From Thalassotalea fonticola (lineage in GTDB: Bacteria > Pseudomonadota > Gammaproteobacteria > Enterobacterales > Alteromonadaceae), in assembly GCF_032911225.1 (NCBI RefSeq), contig NZ_CP136600.1, positions 2,170,001 to 2,234,000 of the forward strand: a stretch of DNA of 64,000 nt. Direction: 5' to 3'. The notes below the pieces were generated by a model that worked only from the letters and a program-made list of their open reading frames with translations, was not told the DNA's origin and searched no databases. The stretch's first letter is position 1. Each line of letters begins with the position of its first letter. This document shows, in pieces, positions 8,388 to 16,780 of this stretch. The position numbers and the translations under genes were made by a program.

Positions 8388-9335
8388 TTATAATACTCGA
8401 GCGCCTTGTGTATCTGCTTTACAGATATGCACAAAACCTGTTGGTGATTGTAAATAATTCTCTGTTAAATAACTGCTTAGTCGCTCTGCTATTTCTTGAT
8501 TTTTACAGGCAACAAAAACTGTAGGCCCAGAACCAGAAATACCAGCAGCACTTGCGCCGTTAGCTAATAAGTATTGTTTTGTTTCAATAAATTTCGGCAA
8601 TAAAAATTGACGATATGGTTCAGCAACGACATCGACAACATTAGCAAAAGCTTGTTTGGCATCGCCTCGATAACAAGCATCGATAAATGTTGCCAAAGTT
8701 TGTCCATAGGAAATCAGATCTTGTCTGGAATATTGTTTTGGTAATGCATCTCTAGCCTCTTTAGTAGACATTTCAATACCTGGATAAGCCATAACCCAAT
8801 AGTAGTCATCAAAGGTAGGCAATGAGCGGGTAATAACTTGTGGATCAGTAACCATAAGCTGCACACCACCAAGAAAACAAGGAGCTACATTATCATAATG
8901 CAGGCTGCCACTGATCTGTGCTTCCATTTTCCCCATCATAAATAACAATTCAGAGTCATTAAATGGCTTTTGGTAATATTCATTTAACGCAACTAATGCA
9001 GCAACTACGGAACACGCACTGGAGCCAAGACCACTACCAACGGGCATTTTTTTCTCTAAAACCAAATCAACTTGTTGTATTGGTTTAGTGCAATTATTTA
9101 ACTCGCTATTAAATAATTGCAAACAATGCCAAACAATGTTGTCTTTTGGATCACCAGGCAGTTTGCTAGCAAACTCACCAAATAAACTTAATGTACTTTC
9201 ATTGCCTGTTGCGGCTGAAATTTCGACGACGTCACCTAAGAGTTCATCACCAACAGGAGTTACAGCCATGCCTAGAACATCAAAGCCAACACTGACATTA
9301 CCGATAGAAGCTGGAGCAAATACTTTCACAGTCAT
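8388..9335 (-). CDS. thrB: Homoserine kinase
   Basis: GHMP-family kinase that phosphorylates homoserine. The ATP-binding P-V-G-S-G-L-G-S-S-A motif is clear near residue 87, and the C-terminal glycine loop G-I-S-G-S-G-P-T-V is present. The frame extends upstream to 9353, but the ATG at 9335 has AGGAG six bases ahead and overlaps the thrA stop by one base (TAATG), the usual translational coupling. The mature start is thus [10 protein letters not shown]. Complete gene of normal length (315 residues). Confidence 0.96.
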   Translation of the reverse strand: MTVKVFAPASIGNVSVGFDVLGMAVTPVGDELLGDVVEISAATGNESTLSLFGEFASKLPGDPKDNIVWHCLQLFNSELNNCTKPIQQVDLVLEKKMPVGSGLGSSACSVVAALVALNEYYQKPFNDSELLFMMGKMEAQISGSLHYDNVAPCFLGGVQLMVTDPQVITRSLPTFDDYYWVMAYPGIEMSTKEARDALPKQYSRQDLISYGQTLATFIDACYRGDAKQAFANVVDVVAEPYRQFLLPKFIETKQYLLANGASAAGISGSGPTVFVACKNQEIAERLSSYLTENYLQSPTGFVHICKADTQGARVL

Positions 9336-11791
9336 TATAACTCCTGCTTCCAAGCCTGTGTTCTAAGTACATCGGAAAATATTCCGGCAGCAGTAACCGC
9401 AGCGCCTGCTCCATATCCGCGAAGTACTAATGGAATTGGCTGATAGTATTTACTTAAAATAGATAATGCATTTTCACCATCTTTAATAGCATATAATGGG
9501 TGGCTTGCATCTACGGCTTCAATTGATACCTGGCATTCGCCATTAGTTATCGAACCAACATAGCGTAATACTTTACCATCGCTTGCTGCTTGTGAAACTT
9601 TTTCAGCAAATTCAGGGTTAAGTTCCGGTAAGCGTGCCATAAAATCATCTATGCTACCTGAGTCATCAAAACTTTCAGGTAATACAGATTCAACTTTAAT
9701 ATTATGCAGTTCTAGTGGCATACCAGCTTCGCGAGCCATGATCAGTAACTTACGGGCAACATCCATACCGCTTAAATCATCACGCGGATCCGGTTCGGTA
9801 AAACCATTGCTTTTTGCTATTTCAGTCGCTTCTGAAAGTGACATACCTTCATCTAGCTTACCAAAAATATAAGACAACGAGCCTGATAATACCCCTGCAA
9901 ACTGGACTAATTCGTCACCGGCTTTGAATAAATTTTGTAACGTGTCGATTACCGGTAAACCAGCACCTACGTTAGTTTCATATAAGAATAAACGGTTAGT
10001 TTTTGCTGCACATTCTCTAAGTTTTAAATAGTAAGCCCAACTGTCTGTATTGGCTTTTTTATTTGGCGTAACAACATGAAAACCTTCCGACAGGTAATTT
10101 GCATACTTTAGCGCTAAATCTTCATTCGATGTACAGTCGACTAACACAGGGTTAATAAGATGATTGTTTCGAGCAAAGTTCTTAACTGAATCGACCGATA
10201 AAGGTTTAACATCACTTTGCATCTCTTCTTGCCAGTTTGCCATGTTCATCCCATTGGCATTAAAGCCCATACCTTTGCTATTGGCTATACCATAAACTTT
10301 TAAATCTACACCTTGTGCTTTTAAATGCGCTTGTTGTCTGCCGATTTGCTCCAACAATTCACTACCGACAACACCGCAACCAACGATAAAGGCATCAATA
10401 GATTGGCGATGAGAGAAAAAGTTTTGATGACAAACTTTTAGCGCGTCAGTACATTTTCGCTGTTCAATGACCACTGAAATACTGCGTTCTGATGAATCTT
10501 GAGCAATGGCAATTACATTCACTCGGGCTTGCGCTAACGAGCTGAATAATTTACCGGCAACACCACGCTGCTGATGCATACCATCACCAACTAATGAAAC
10601 TATCGATAAGTTTGATTGCAACTCTAACGGCTCAAGCAACTGATTTAAAAGTTCTAATTCAAATTCTTGCTGTAAGCTTTGCTGAGCACGATAAGCATCT
10701 TGTGAATAAATACAAAAGCTGATGCAGTATTCAGACGATGATTGGCTGATCATCACCAGTGAAATATTCGCTTGGCTCATACAAGCAAAAACTCTACTCG
10801 CCATACCAACCATGCCTTTCATACCAGGACCAGACACATTCACCATAGTGAGTTCATCAAGGTTTGAAATGGCTTTAACTTGTTTCTCGCCTTTATCTTC
10901 AGCAGAAATAAGTGTTCCCTTAGCTTCCGGGTTTGTGGTGTTTTTAATCAAGCAAGGAATATGATATTGCGCTATTGGTCCAATTGTTTTGGGATGCAGT
11001 ACTTTTGCACCAAAATAAGACAGCTCCATTGCTTCTTGATAAGAAAGGTGGTCGAGTAATTTAGCGTCTTTGATTAAACGAGGATCGGCATTATAAACAC
11101 CATCAACATCGGTCCAAATTTCACAACATTCAGCATTAGCGCAAACGGAAAGTACCGCAGCAGAATAGTCCGAACCATTACGTCCAAGAGTTGTCACTTG
11201 TCCTGAAGGTGCCACACCAATAAAACCAGGCATTAATGATATACGTTGCTGATTGGGGTAATGTTCAACAAACAGTTGTCTGGATAAAACTAAATCGGCT
11301 ACTGCGTTTAATGATGATTCATTGGTTTTCAAAAATTGCTCTGGTTCTAGCACTGTCAGAGTTTGTTCATCTGTAGTAAGCAGCGCTTCAAGAATTGCAA
11401 CACTTAGCCTTTCACCAAGGCTTATTACACAAGCGCGGATATGGTCAGGGCAATAGCTTAACATGGCAGCCCCTTCTAGCCAGCGTTTCAGTTGATGTGT
11501 CCATCTGAGTAGGGCTTGTTCGGCATGTTGACGATTAAAATTAACGTCAGATTGAGCTAAACCATCAAAGATATTTTCTACCGCTTGATGTAAATGCGCA
11601 AGACTTTGTTCTAATTCTTCACCTTCATTAAGGTTTTCGGTAAGAGCAACCAAGTGATTGGTAATTCCTTGTGGTGCCGAAACCACTACAGATACCGGTG
11701 ACTGTAGGCTTTTATCTTTGATAATGTCACATACCGCGATGAAACGATCAGCATTCGCTAATGATGAACCACCAAATTTAAGTACTCTCAT
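9335..11791 (-). CDS. thrA: Bifunctional aspartokinase I / homoserine dehydrogenase I
   Basis: 818 residues, the length of enterobacterial ThrA. N-terminal aspartokinase domain starts with V-L-K-F-G-G-S-S at 3-10 and holds the [11 protein letters not shown] nucleotide/aspartate region. Two ACT regulatory modules follow (around 320-460, e.g. S-G-P-G-M and V-S-L-V-G-D-G-M). The homoserine dehydrogenase domain begins with the NAD(P) loop V-G-C-G-V-V-G-S near 467-474 and contains S-G-S-L-S-Y-I-F and G-A-G near the C-terminus. Catalyses the first and third steps from aspartate to threonine. Threonine feedback inhibition is expected from the family; transcription is probably attenuated (see thrL). 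Confidence 0.97.
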   Translation of the reverse strand: MRVLKFGGSSLANADRFIAVCDIIKDKSLQSPVSVVVSAPQGITNHLVALTENLNEGEELEQSLAHLHQAVENIFDGLAQSDVNFNRQHAEQALLRWTHQLKRWLEGAAMLSYCPDHIRACVISLGERLSVAILEALLTTDEQTLTVLEPEQFLKTNESSLNAVADLVLSRQLFVEHYPNQQRISLMPGFIGVAPSGQVTTLGRNGSDYSAAVLSVCANAECCEIWTDVDGVYNADPRLIKDAKLLDHLSYQEAMELSYFGAKVLHPKTIGPIAQYHIPCLIKNTTNPEAKGTLISAEDKGEKQVKAISNLDELTMVNVSGPGMKGMVGMASRVFACMSQANISLVMISQSSSEYCISFCIYSQDAYRAQQSLQQEFELELLNQLLEPLELQSNLSIVSLVGDGMHQQRGVAGKLFSSLAQARVNVIAIAQDSSERSISVVIEQRKCTDALKVCHQNFFSHRQSIDAFIVGCGVVGSELLEQIGRQQAHLKAQGVDLKVYGIANSKGMGFNANGMNMANWQEEMQSDVKPLSVDSVKNFARNNHLINPVLVDCTSNEDLALKYANYLSEGFHVVTPNKKANTDSWAYYLKLRECAAKTNRLFLYETNVGAGLPVIDTLQNLFKAGDELVQFAGVLSGSLSYIFGKLDEGMSLSEATEIAKSNGFTEPDPRDDLSGMDVARKLLIMAREAGMPLELHNIKVESVLPESFDDSGSIDDFMARLPELNPEFAEKVSQAASDGKVLRYVGSITNGECQVSIEAVDASHPLYAIKDGENALSILSKYYQPIPLVLRGYGAGAAVTAAGIFSDVLRTQAWKQEL

Positions 11792-11840
11792 TTTACTTAC
11801 TTCCTTAAAAATTTAAAACAAATTGGTATTTTATTGCTCT

Positions 11841-11880
11841 TAAAACAAATAAGCCCGTGAACTTTGCAGGTCACGGGCTT
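11841..11880 (-). terminator. thr operon attenuator (terminator in the leader)
   Basis: Perfect ten-pair stem AAGCCCGTGA (11851-11860) / TCACGGGCTT (11871-11880), loop of ten bases, followed on the minus strand by a T-rich tract (ATTTGTTTTA, 11841-11850). It lies between the thrL stop and thrA, as in the E. coli thr attenuator. With the threonine/isoleucine-rich leader peptide just upstream this fits ribosome-mediated attenuation. Confidence 0.85.
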
Positions 11881-11902
11881 CGAAAATTTTCTATTTTACA
11901 CG

Positions 11903-11974
11903 CTAGCCAATGACCCCCATTCGAATTCGAATGGTGGTGGTTAGAATAATGATTGTGCGCATAAATATGTTCAT
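11903..11974 (-). CDS. thrL: thr operon leader peptide
   Basis: A 23-residue open frame beginning ATG at 11974 and ending TAG at 11905-11903. It reads M-N-I-F-M-R-T-I-I-I-L-T-T-T-I-R-I-R then M-G-V-I-G. Four of the residues are threonine and seven isoleucine, including I-I-I-L-T-T-T, the regulatory codon cluster expected of a thr leader (E. coli ThrL is likewise Thr/Ile-rich). An alternative start at M5 (11962) is possible; the ribosome site is weak for both. An 18-base perfect palindrome at 11917-11934 lies inside the gene, right at the control codons. Not recognisable by length alone; assigned by position and composition. Confidence 0.85.
   Translation of the reverse strand: MNIFMRTIIILTTTIRIRMGVIG
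11917..11934. promoter_or_regulatory. Perfect palindrome within the thrL control region
   Basis: CCATTCGAATTCGAATGG is a perfect 18-base palindrome overlapping the T-T-I-R-I-R-M codons of thrL. Its second half can pair by TTCGAA with another TTCGAA next to the attenuator stem (around 11880), so it may form the alternative structures needed for attenuation. The palindrome is seen; the antiterminator role is inferred. Confidence 0.45.
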
Positions 11975-12113
11975 GCCCTTACTCTGCCTCAGCCTACAAA
12001 AACTGTCAACCGCTATATGAATGTAATTGTGCATAAAACATTACTAAGTAATCAATATTTTAGAATAAGTTATAACGATAGCGTAATTTTTACTAATATT
12101 TGTACTATTTTAG

Positions 12114-12818
12114 CTAATTTTGCCAATAAAGGTTATTTTGATGCTGCTTAAGCCAAGCTTTCGCTTGTTTGAAATTTGGATAAAATTGAGCAACAAGTTG
12201 CCAATATCGGGTTGAATGGTTTAGATGGATTGTATGGCAAAGCTCATGAATAATAACATAATCAATAACTTCAATAGGTGCCATTATTAACAGCCAATTA
12301 AGATTGATTCGCTGTTTTGCATCACAGCTGCCCCAACGGCTTTTGTAATAACGTATCTTTAATGATGTAGCGGTAAGCTCAGTTTGGTTACATTGAACTT
12401 CAAACCTGTGATTTAGTATCTGTTGCGCTTGCTTAATATACCAGCTGTGTAGGGACGCTTTAACCTGCTTACTCAGTTGTACAGCACTTAGGTTTAATGT
12501 TTTTACACTTATAATGATATTCTCATCGACAATTGCAACGCCAACGGGGTGAGCCGAGGTAAGTACCAGAGTATAGCGTTTGCCTTGATAATAAAAACAC
12601 TCGCCAGCTTGATACTCTCGCGTTTGTTGATTTTCTAGATGAGTGAGCTGCTGTGCTATTTTAAGTTGTAACCATTGGGACTTTTCTTGAACTAAATCAG
12701 CTATATAGTGTTTATCGAGCTGCAAAGGGGCAAGTACCCTAACCTTCCCTGCTTTAACTTGTAAACTCACAGTTTTTCGCTTGCCGCTGCGAACAAGCTG
12801 ATAATCAGGTAGAGACAA
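12114..12818 (-). CDS. YgjP/DUF45-type zinc metallopeptidase
   Basis: 234 residues of the M48-like YgjP family. The zinc motif H-E-L-C-H is at 191-195 with a third histidine H201 in L-N-H-S-T-R-Y-W, and the family element S-R-W-G-S-C is at 170-175. Function in bacteria is poorly known. No ATG exists in the frame near the start; a TTG at 12818 follows AGG by seven bases and lies 8 bases after the yebG stop, so translation is probably coupled to yebG. Possibly SOS-linked through that operon. Confidence 0.8.
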   Translation of the reverse strand: MSLPDYQLVRSGKRKTVSLQVKAGKVRVLAPLQLDKHYIADLVQEKSQWLQLKIAQQLTHLENQQTREYQAGECFYYQGKRYTLVLTSAHPVGVAIVDENIIISVKTLNLSAVQLSKQVKASLHSWYIKQAQQILNHRFEVQCNQTELTATSLKIRYYKSRWGSCDAKQRINLNWLLIMAPIEVIDYVIIHELCHTIHLNHSTRYWQLVAQFYPNFKQAKAWLKQHQNNLYWQN

Positions 12819-12826
12819 AAATAAAC

Positions 12827-13180
12827 CTACCCTTTTGCTGCGCTACTGGATTTGCTGCTTTTTGCCTTAGCTTTTGCTTTGGCTGGTTTTGCAGAAGGGC
12901 TCTCAATAACAGCTTCAACTGGGGCTGCAGGCGCAATAGGTTTTGGTTTTGGCTTTTTAGCTTGCAGCGCTACCAACACATCTTCACGATGTTTAGCGAT
13001 AAAGATACTAATTTCTTCTACAGATTTTTCATCAAGTTCTAATGATGATTGATCAAACAAATCGGACAGATTATCTGCCATATCGAGCATTTTGTCATAC
13101 TCATCTGCAGCTTTCTTATCCATAAATGTTTCAACCTCCACCCCGTTGCGAATGACTACAAAACGACTTTCTACTGCCAT
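12827..13180 (-). CDS. yebG: YebG family DNA-damage-inducible protein
   Basis: 117 residues. Residues 1-90 match the YebG pattern: M-A-V-E start, F-V-V-I-R-N-G, K-K-A-A-D-E-Y-D-K-M-L-D. In E. coli YebG is a LexA-controlled small DNA-binding protein of unclear role. Unlike E. coli YebG, this one has a long C-terminal tail from about residue 80 rich in Lys, Ala, Pro and Ser (K-P-K-P-K-P, then A-K-A-K-A-K), likely disordered and nucleic-acid binding. A LexA-like site lies about 80 bases upstream. First gene of a two-gene unit with the YgjP-like peptidase. Confidence 0.88.
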   Translation of the reverse strand: MAVESRFVVIRNGVEVETFMDKKAADEYDKMLDMADNLSDLFDQSSLELDEKSVEEISIFIAKHREDVLVALQAKKPKPKPIAPAAPVEAVIESPSAKPAKAKAKAKSSKSSSAAKG

Positions 13181-13258
13181 TGTGATCCCTTTTATTTGTT
13201 GGCTAATATTAACTAGATTAGCATTTTATCATGCTATACCCAGTAGAAAAACATAAAC

Positions 13259-13278
13259 TAATGGGTATTTATCCAGTA
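13259..13278 (-). promoter_or_regulatory. Candidate LexA (SOS) box upstream of yebG
   Basis: On the minus strand TACTGGATAAATACCCATTA matches 15 of 20 positions of the E. coli SOS consensus, keeping TACTG and C-A-x-T-A at the ends. It is 79 bases upstream of yebG, a known SOS gene. The third base of the right half (T for G) departs from the CTG-N10-CAG rule, so the site may be weak. Confidence 0.45.
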
Positions 13279-13642
13279 CTTTATCAGCTAAATTAAATCA
13301 TTAGCAAGAAAAACTTAAAAATAATAAAAATTTCACCGCATTAAACCTACCACTCAACGTGCAATAAAATTTAATTTTAGTGAATATTTATGCATGAATG
13401 TAAATGAATATTTCAAGATTCATATCCTAAAATGCTAGATATACAGTTAAGAGTACTGAATTCATTATAATTTTTTACTTTTTAATTAAATAAGACTGAA
13501 TAAACCAGTTACACCTAGCAATTTTTCATTAACAACTTTTACTGAAAAATAGGCAACTATTAAAGGGCAGCAAGCAATTAACAACATAAACATTTTAACC
13601 AGAACATTAAATAACTAAATAGTCATCAGTCGGAGCAACATC
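13279..13642. other. AT-rich intergenic region
   Basis: About 360 bases between the yebG control region and the DUF3718-like gene. Very A/T-rich, with no open frame of note, no clear hairpin with a T run and no recognisable RNA. It presumably contains the promoter of the rightward gene at 13643. Confidence 0.5.
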
Positions 13643-13981
13643 ATGAAAACTTTAACTACAGTAGCATTAGCAGGTTTAACATCAGTAACTTTATTAACCG
13701 CATTTAATACCAGTGCAGCACCGATGAATCCTTATATGGAATCGGCACTCATTAGTGTTTGTAAGTCGGCACAAAGTGATAATCTATTGCACATGCGTAA
13801 AACTATTAAAAGTCATCGTTTAAGTGAAAAAACTGTTGCCCTAAAAGTTGTATGTAATGGTGAAGACATTATCAGTTTTGCTGAAAATAGTGGCGCTAAT
13901 CGAACAGCGAATCATTTAGAAAAACGTCTTGGTGACAGCTCTATTGTCGATATTGCCCAAGTATATGCAGTTAATTTCTAA
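13643..13981 (+). CDS. Exported small protein, DUF3718-like
   Basis: 112 residues with a signal peptide (T-T-V-A-L-A-G-L-T-S-V-T-L-L-T-A, cleavage after N-T-S-A-A). The mature part is about 86 residues, with two cysteines (C39 and C71) that could form a disulphide in the periplasm, and the pattern V-A-L-K-V-V-C-N-G-E-D-I that I associate with DUF3718 proteins of Alteromonadales. Function unknown. The start has GGAGC upstream (13631-13635). A terminator hairpin follows. Confidence 0.75.
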   Translation: MKTLTTVALAGLTSVTLLTAFNTSAAPMNPYMESALISVCKSAQSDNLLHMRKTIKSHRLSEKTVALKVVCNGEDIISFAENSGANRTANHLEKRLGDSSIVDIAQVYAVNF

Positions 13982-14010
13982 TTCATTGTTAACTTACAGA
14001 TTAAAACTTT

Positions 14011-14048
14011 AAACAGTCAGTACCTTCCCCTTAGGGTGCTGGCTGTTT
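14011..14048. terminator. Terminator hairpin after the DUF3718-like gene
   Basis: AAACAGTCAGTACC (14011-14024) pairs with GGTGCTGGCTGTTT (14035-14048), 12 Watson-Crick pairs plus two G-T pairs and a ten-base loop. It lies between convergent genes and could serve both, though the T run is short. Confidence 0.65.
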
Positions 14049-14122
14049 CACTCTAATTCAGCACATAGCTCAACACTCAAAACCTATTTTGAACCTACAC
14101 CTTGAATGATAACGGGTATAAC

Positions 14123-14872
14123 TCAGCTAAACTTACGCATTATTGATAATGGTAGTATCGGTAATACATAACGCATGATCGACCAAGGAAAAGTTGGTAC
14201 GAATGCTACGTTTACTTCTTTTTCAATTGCTTTAACTATCGCTTTACAACCGGTATCAGCATCAACACTAAATGGCTGTTTTTTTGTAGCATGAGATATT
14301 TCAGTGCGAATATACCCAGGGTGAATGGTGGTGACTTTAATAGGCGTTTTAAGAAGATCGATTCGTATCCCCTCAGTAAGAGACGCTAATCCAGCTTTTG
14401 TTGCGGCATAAACATTAAAAGCGCCTCTAAAACCTTTTTGTGAACTCACTGAAGATATAGTCACCAAATGACCAGAGTTCTGCTCTCTAAATATTTCTAA
14501 TGCGGCTTCACATTGCGCTAACGCTGCAACAAAATTAGTCATTGCTGTTTCTTTGTTTGCGGCAAAATAGCCAGTACCTAGAGAAGCCCCTTTGCCAATT
14601 CCTGCATTAACGATCACTCGATCAATGTCTTTGAATTGTTCTTTAGCTGCTTGGAAAACCTTAAAGACTTTCTTATGATCAGTTACATCAAGCTCAACTA
14701 TAGAAATTTGAATCGCAGAATTAATTTGTTCTAATTCAATTTTTAGTTGCTCAAGGCTTTCAATACGTCTGGCACACAAAATTAAGTTCCTACCTAATTT
14801 GGCAAAGTGTTTTGCCATTGTATACCCTAAACCTGAACTTGCTCCGGTAATAATAATATTTTGTCTGTTCAT
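14123..14872 (-). CDS. Short-chain dehydrogenase/reductase
   Basis: 249 residues, classical SDR. Cofactor loop T-G-A-S-S-G-L-G at 9-16, N-A-G-I-G-K-G near 89-95, catalytic serine region I-S-S-V-S-S around 139-144 and Y155-x-x-x-K159 (Y-A-A-T-K). The arginine pair after strand 2 (C-A-R-R) suggests NADP preference. Overall like the YqjQ/DltE class of SDRs with a hydrophobic C-terminus (P-I-L-P-L-S-I-M-R). Substrate unknown. Stands alone. Confidence 0.88.
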   Translation of the reverse strand: MNRQNIIITGASSGLGYTMAKHFAKLGRNLILCARRIESLEQLKIELEQINSAIQISIVELDVTDHKKVFKVFQAAKEQFKDIDRVIVNAGIGKGASLGTGYFAANKETAMTNFVAALAQCEAALEIFREQNSGHLVTISSVSSQKGFRGAFNVYAATKAGLASLTEGIRIDLLKTPIKVTTIHPGYIRTEISHATKKQPFSVDADTGCKAIVKAIEKEVNVAFVPTFPWSIMRYVLPILPLSIMRKFS

Positions 14873-15133
14873 TTTTTGTTCTTACTTTTAGATGTTCACA
14901 ATTATTTATATCATATTCATTTTTTGACTGTCTATAGGCAAAAATCTACAAAAGTAAAATACTACAATAACTTACAGAGCACTTACAGTGCAGGCGTTCG
15001 AGCAATTTATCAACAGATGAGTTTTTTTATAAAAATTTTGTTTGACGAATGAGATAATTTTGCCTATTTTTCAAAATAGATGAAGACGTTGCATTAAATT
15101 ACCCGAAAAAACTCTACTAATTAGGAACCAATA

Positions 15134-15325
15134 ATGTCTAGAAGTAAAATTATTGAAGATGCCGAAGCCAATATCGGCGAAGATGAATATCAAGAAAATA
15201 TTTCATCCAACGCAGATAAAGACTTAGGTAAAGCTGATAACGCAGTTACTCGCAAACGCATTGATGAATTACTTGAAAAAAAACGTTTAAAAGAATTGCT
15301 TGATGAAGATGAGTGGGAGCTATAA
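15134..15325 (+). CDS. Small acidic helical protein (PA3496-like pattern)
   Basis: 63 residues, strongly acidic in the first half, then an amphipathic helix T-R-K-R-I-D-E-L-L-E-K-K-R-L-K-E-L-L-D ending E-D-E-W-E-L. This R-x-I-E/D-x-L-L-E-x-K-R-L pattern resembles small proteins annotated as PA3496-family putative regulators; that link is by memory of the motif and not certain. AGGAACC sits before the ATG, a good ribosome site. Codon use is normal, so the gene is probably real. Function unknown. Confidence 0.6.
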   Translation: MSRSKIIEDAEANIGEDEYQENISSNADKDLGKADNAVTRKRIDELLEKKRLKELLDEDEWEL

Positions 15326-15428
15326 GCTCCTGCTAGATCCTGAAGTTACATTTTTGCTATCCCTTAAAAAACCTTTTCAACCCTAACAATTTACCCTACT
15401 CTGATAATTACTTATAACAACAACAGTG

Positions 15429-16718
15429 ATGATCATGATAAAAACACTTTTACTACCTTTAGCAATTACCGCGAATGTTGCCTTTGCCGCCCCAATCGAC
15501 ACTTGGGTGGATAGCGTTGAAAAAGACGTGATCGAGTGGCGCAGACACTTTCATCAGCACCCTGAACTTTCAAACCGAGAATTCAACACTGCTAAAACTA
15601 TAGCAACAGAGCTCAATAAATTAGGGCTAGATGTGCAAACAGGTGTTGCTCATACTGGTGTTGTAGCTATTTTAGATAGTGGTAAGTCAGGTCCCGTGGT
15701 CGCCTTACGTGCTGATATAGACGGTTTACCTGTTACCGAAACATCAAACCTGCCTTTTGCATCTAAAGTGACAACTGACTATAACGGAGCCGAAACTGGT
15801 GTTATGCATGCATGTGGACATGATACTCATATAGCTATGTTATTGGGTACGGCTAAAGTGTTAGCTGCAAATGTGGATAAGTTAACTGGAAAGGTTAAGT
15901 TTATTTTTCAACCGGCTGAAGAAGGTGCACCAGTTGGCGAAGAAGGTGGCGCAGAATTAATGGTTAAAGAAGGGGTACTGAGATCACCTGATGTTGATGT
16001 GATTTTTGGTTTGCACATATGGTCGAATTTGGCTGTAGGAACAATTGATTACCGTGAAGGCGGAACATTAGCCGCGGTAGACACGTTTAAAATACTAGTG
16101 CGAGGCAAACAAGCACATGGTGCATACCCATGGAAAAGTGTCGATCCAATAGTTACTTCTGCGCAAATCATTATGGGCTTGCAAACCATAGTATCGCGCG
16201 AACTTGAGCTAATTGAAGATGCTGGAGTTGTTACTGTTGGCAGCATTCATGGCGGTGTGCGCAGTAATATTATTCCTAATGAAGTAGAGATTATTGGTAC
16301 CTTGCGCTCGTTAAACCCTGAAATGCGCGATCAAATTCGTGAAGCAGTTACTCGTAAAGCAACAACTATAGCAGCGAGTATGAATGCTACTGTTGAAGTG
16401 ATTGTACCTTATGGCGCTAATTATCCGGTCACGTATAACAAACCAGAATTAATGCGTGAAATGCTACCTGGCCTGCAAGATCTATTAGGCCATGAAAATG
16501 TTGTACAAGCAAAAGCACAAACTGGTGCCGAAGACTTCTCATTTTATCAAGAGCAAGTACCAGGGCTATTTTTAGGGGTCGGTGGCAAACCTCTAAACGT
16601 AAAAGCAAGTGATGCACCAGCGCATCATACTCCTGAATTTTTTGTAGATGAAGCAGCTATGCCAACGGGCATTAAGGCGCTAGTTGGTTTAACTATGGAC
16701 TACATGGCTAAGCATTAA
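15429..16718 (+). CDS. Exported M20 family amidohydrolase (hippuricase/N-acyl-amino-acid hydrolase type)
   Basis: About 429 residues with a signal peptide (L-L-L-P-L-A-I-T-A-N-V-A-F-A, cleavage before A-P-I-D). The peptidase M20D core is complete: W-R-R-H-F-H-Q-H-P-E-L near the start, metal-binding H-A-C-G-H-D-T-H, the catalytic/metal glutamates in Q-P-A-E-E-G, and a C-terminal A-H-H-T-P-E-F. Such enzymes split N-acyl or N-benzoyl amino acids or amidated substrates. A periplasmic site suggests scavenging. Three possible starts lie close together (GTG 15426, ATG 15429, ATG 15435) with no clear ribosome site, so the exact first residue is unsure. Confidence 0.88.
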   Translation: MIMIKTLLLPLAITANVAFAAPIDTWVDSVEKDVIEWRRHFHQHPELSNREFNTAKTIATELNKLGLDVQTGVAHTGVVAILDSGKSGPVVALRADIDGLPVTETSNLPFASKVTTDYNGAETGVMHACGHDTHIAMLLGTAKVLAANVDKLTGKVKFIFQPAEEGAPVGEEGGAELMVKEGVLRSPDVDVIFGLHIWSNLAVGTIDYREGGTLAAVDTFKILVRGKQAHGAYPWKSVDPIVTSAQIIMGLQTIVSRELELIEDAGVVTVGSIHGGVRSNIIPNEVEIIGTLRSLNPEMRDQIREAVTRKATTIAASMNATVEVIVPYGANYPVTYNKPELMREMLPGLQDLLGHENVVQAKAQTGAEDFSFYQEQVPGLFLGVGGKPLNVKASDAPAHHTPEFFVDEAAMPTGIKALVGLTMDYMAKH

Positions 16719-16744
16719 ATATAGACTTAATTATTCAACTCTAG

Positions 16745-16780
16745 CCGATTTTGTCATAGCTCTGCTTATGACAAAATCGG
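16745..16780. terminator. Bidirectional terminator containing the sulfotransferase stop codon
   Basis: Fourteen-pair perfect stem CCGATTTTGTCATA (16745-16758) / TATGACAAAATCGG (16767-16780) with an eight-base loop, between convergent genes. The TAA stop and last codons of the minus-strand TPR-sulfotransferase lie inside the hairpin. No strong T run on either side. Confidence 0.7.

Noticed and set aside
14861..15052. 63-codon frame between the SDR gene and the small acidic gene
   Set aside because: It overlaps the SDR start, has no ribosome site, no motif and poor codon use.
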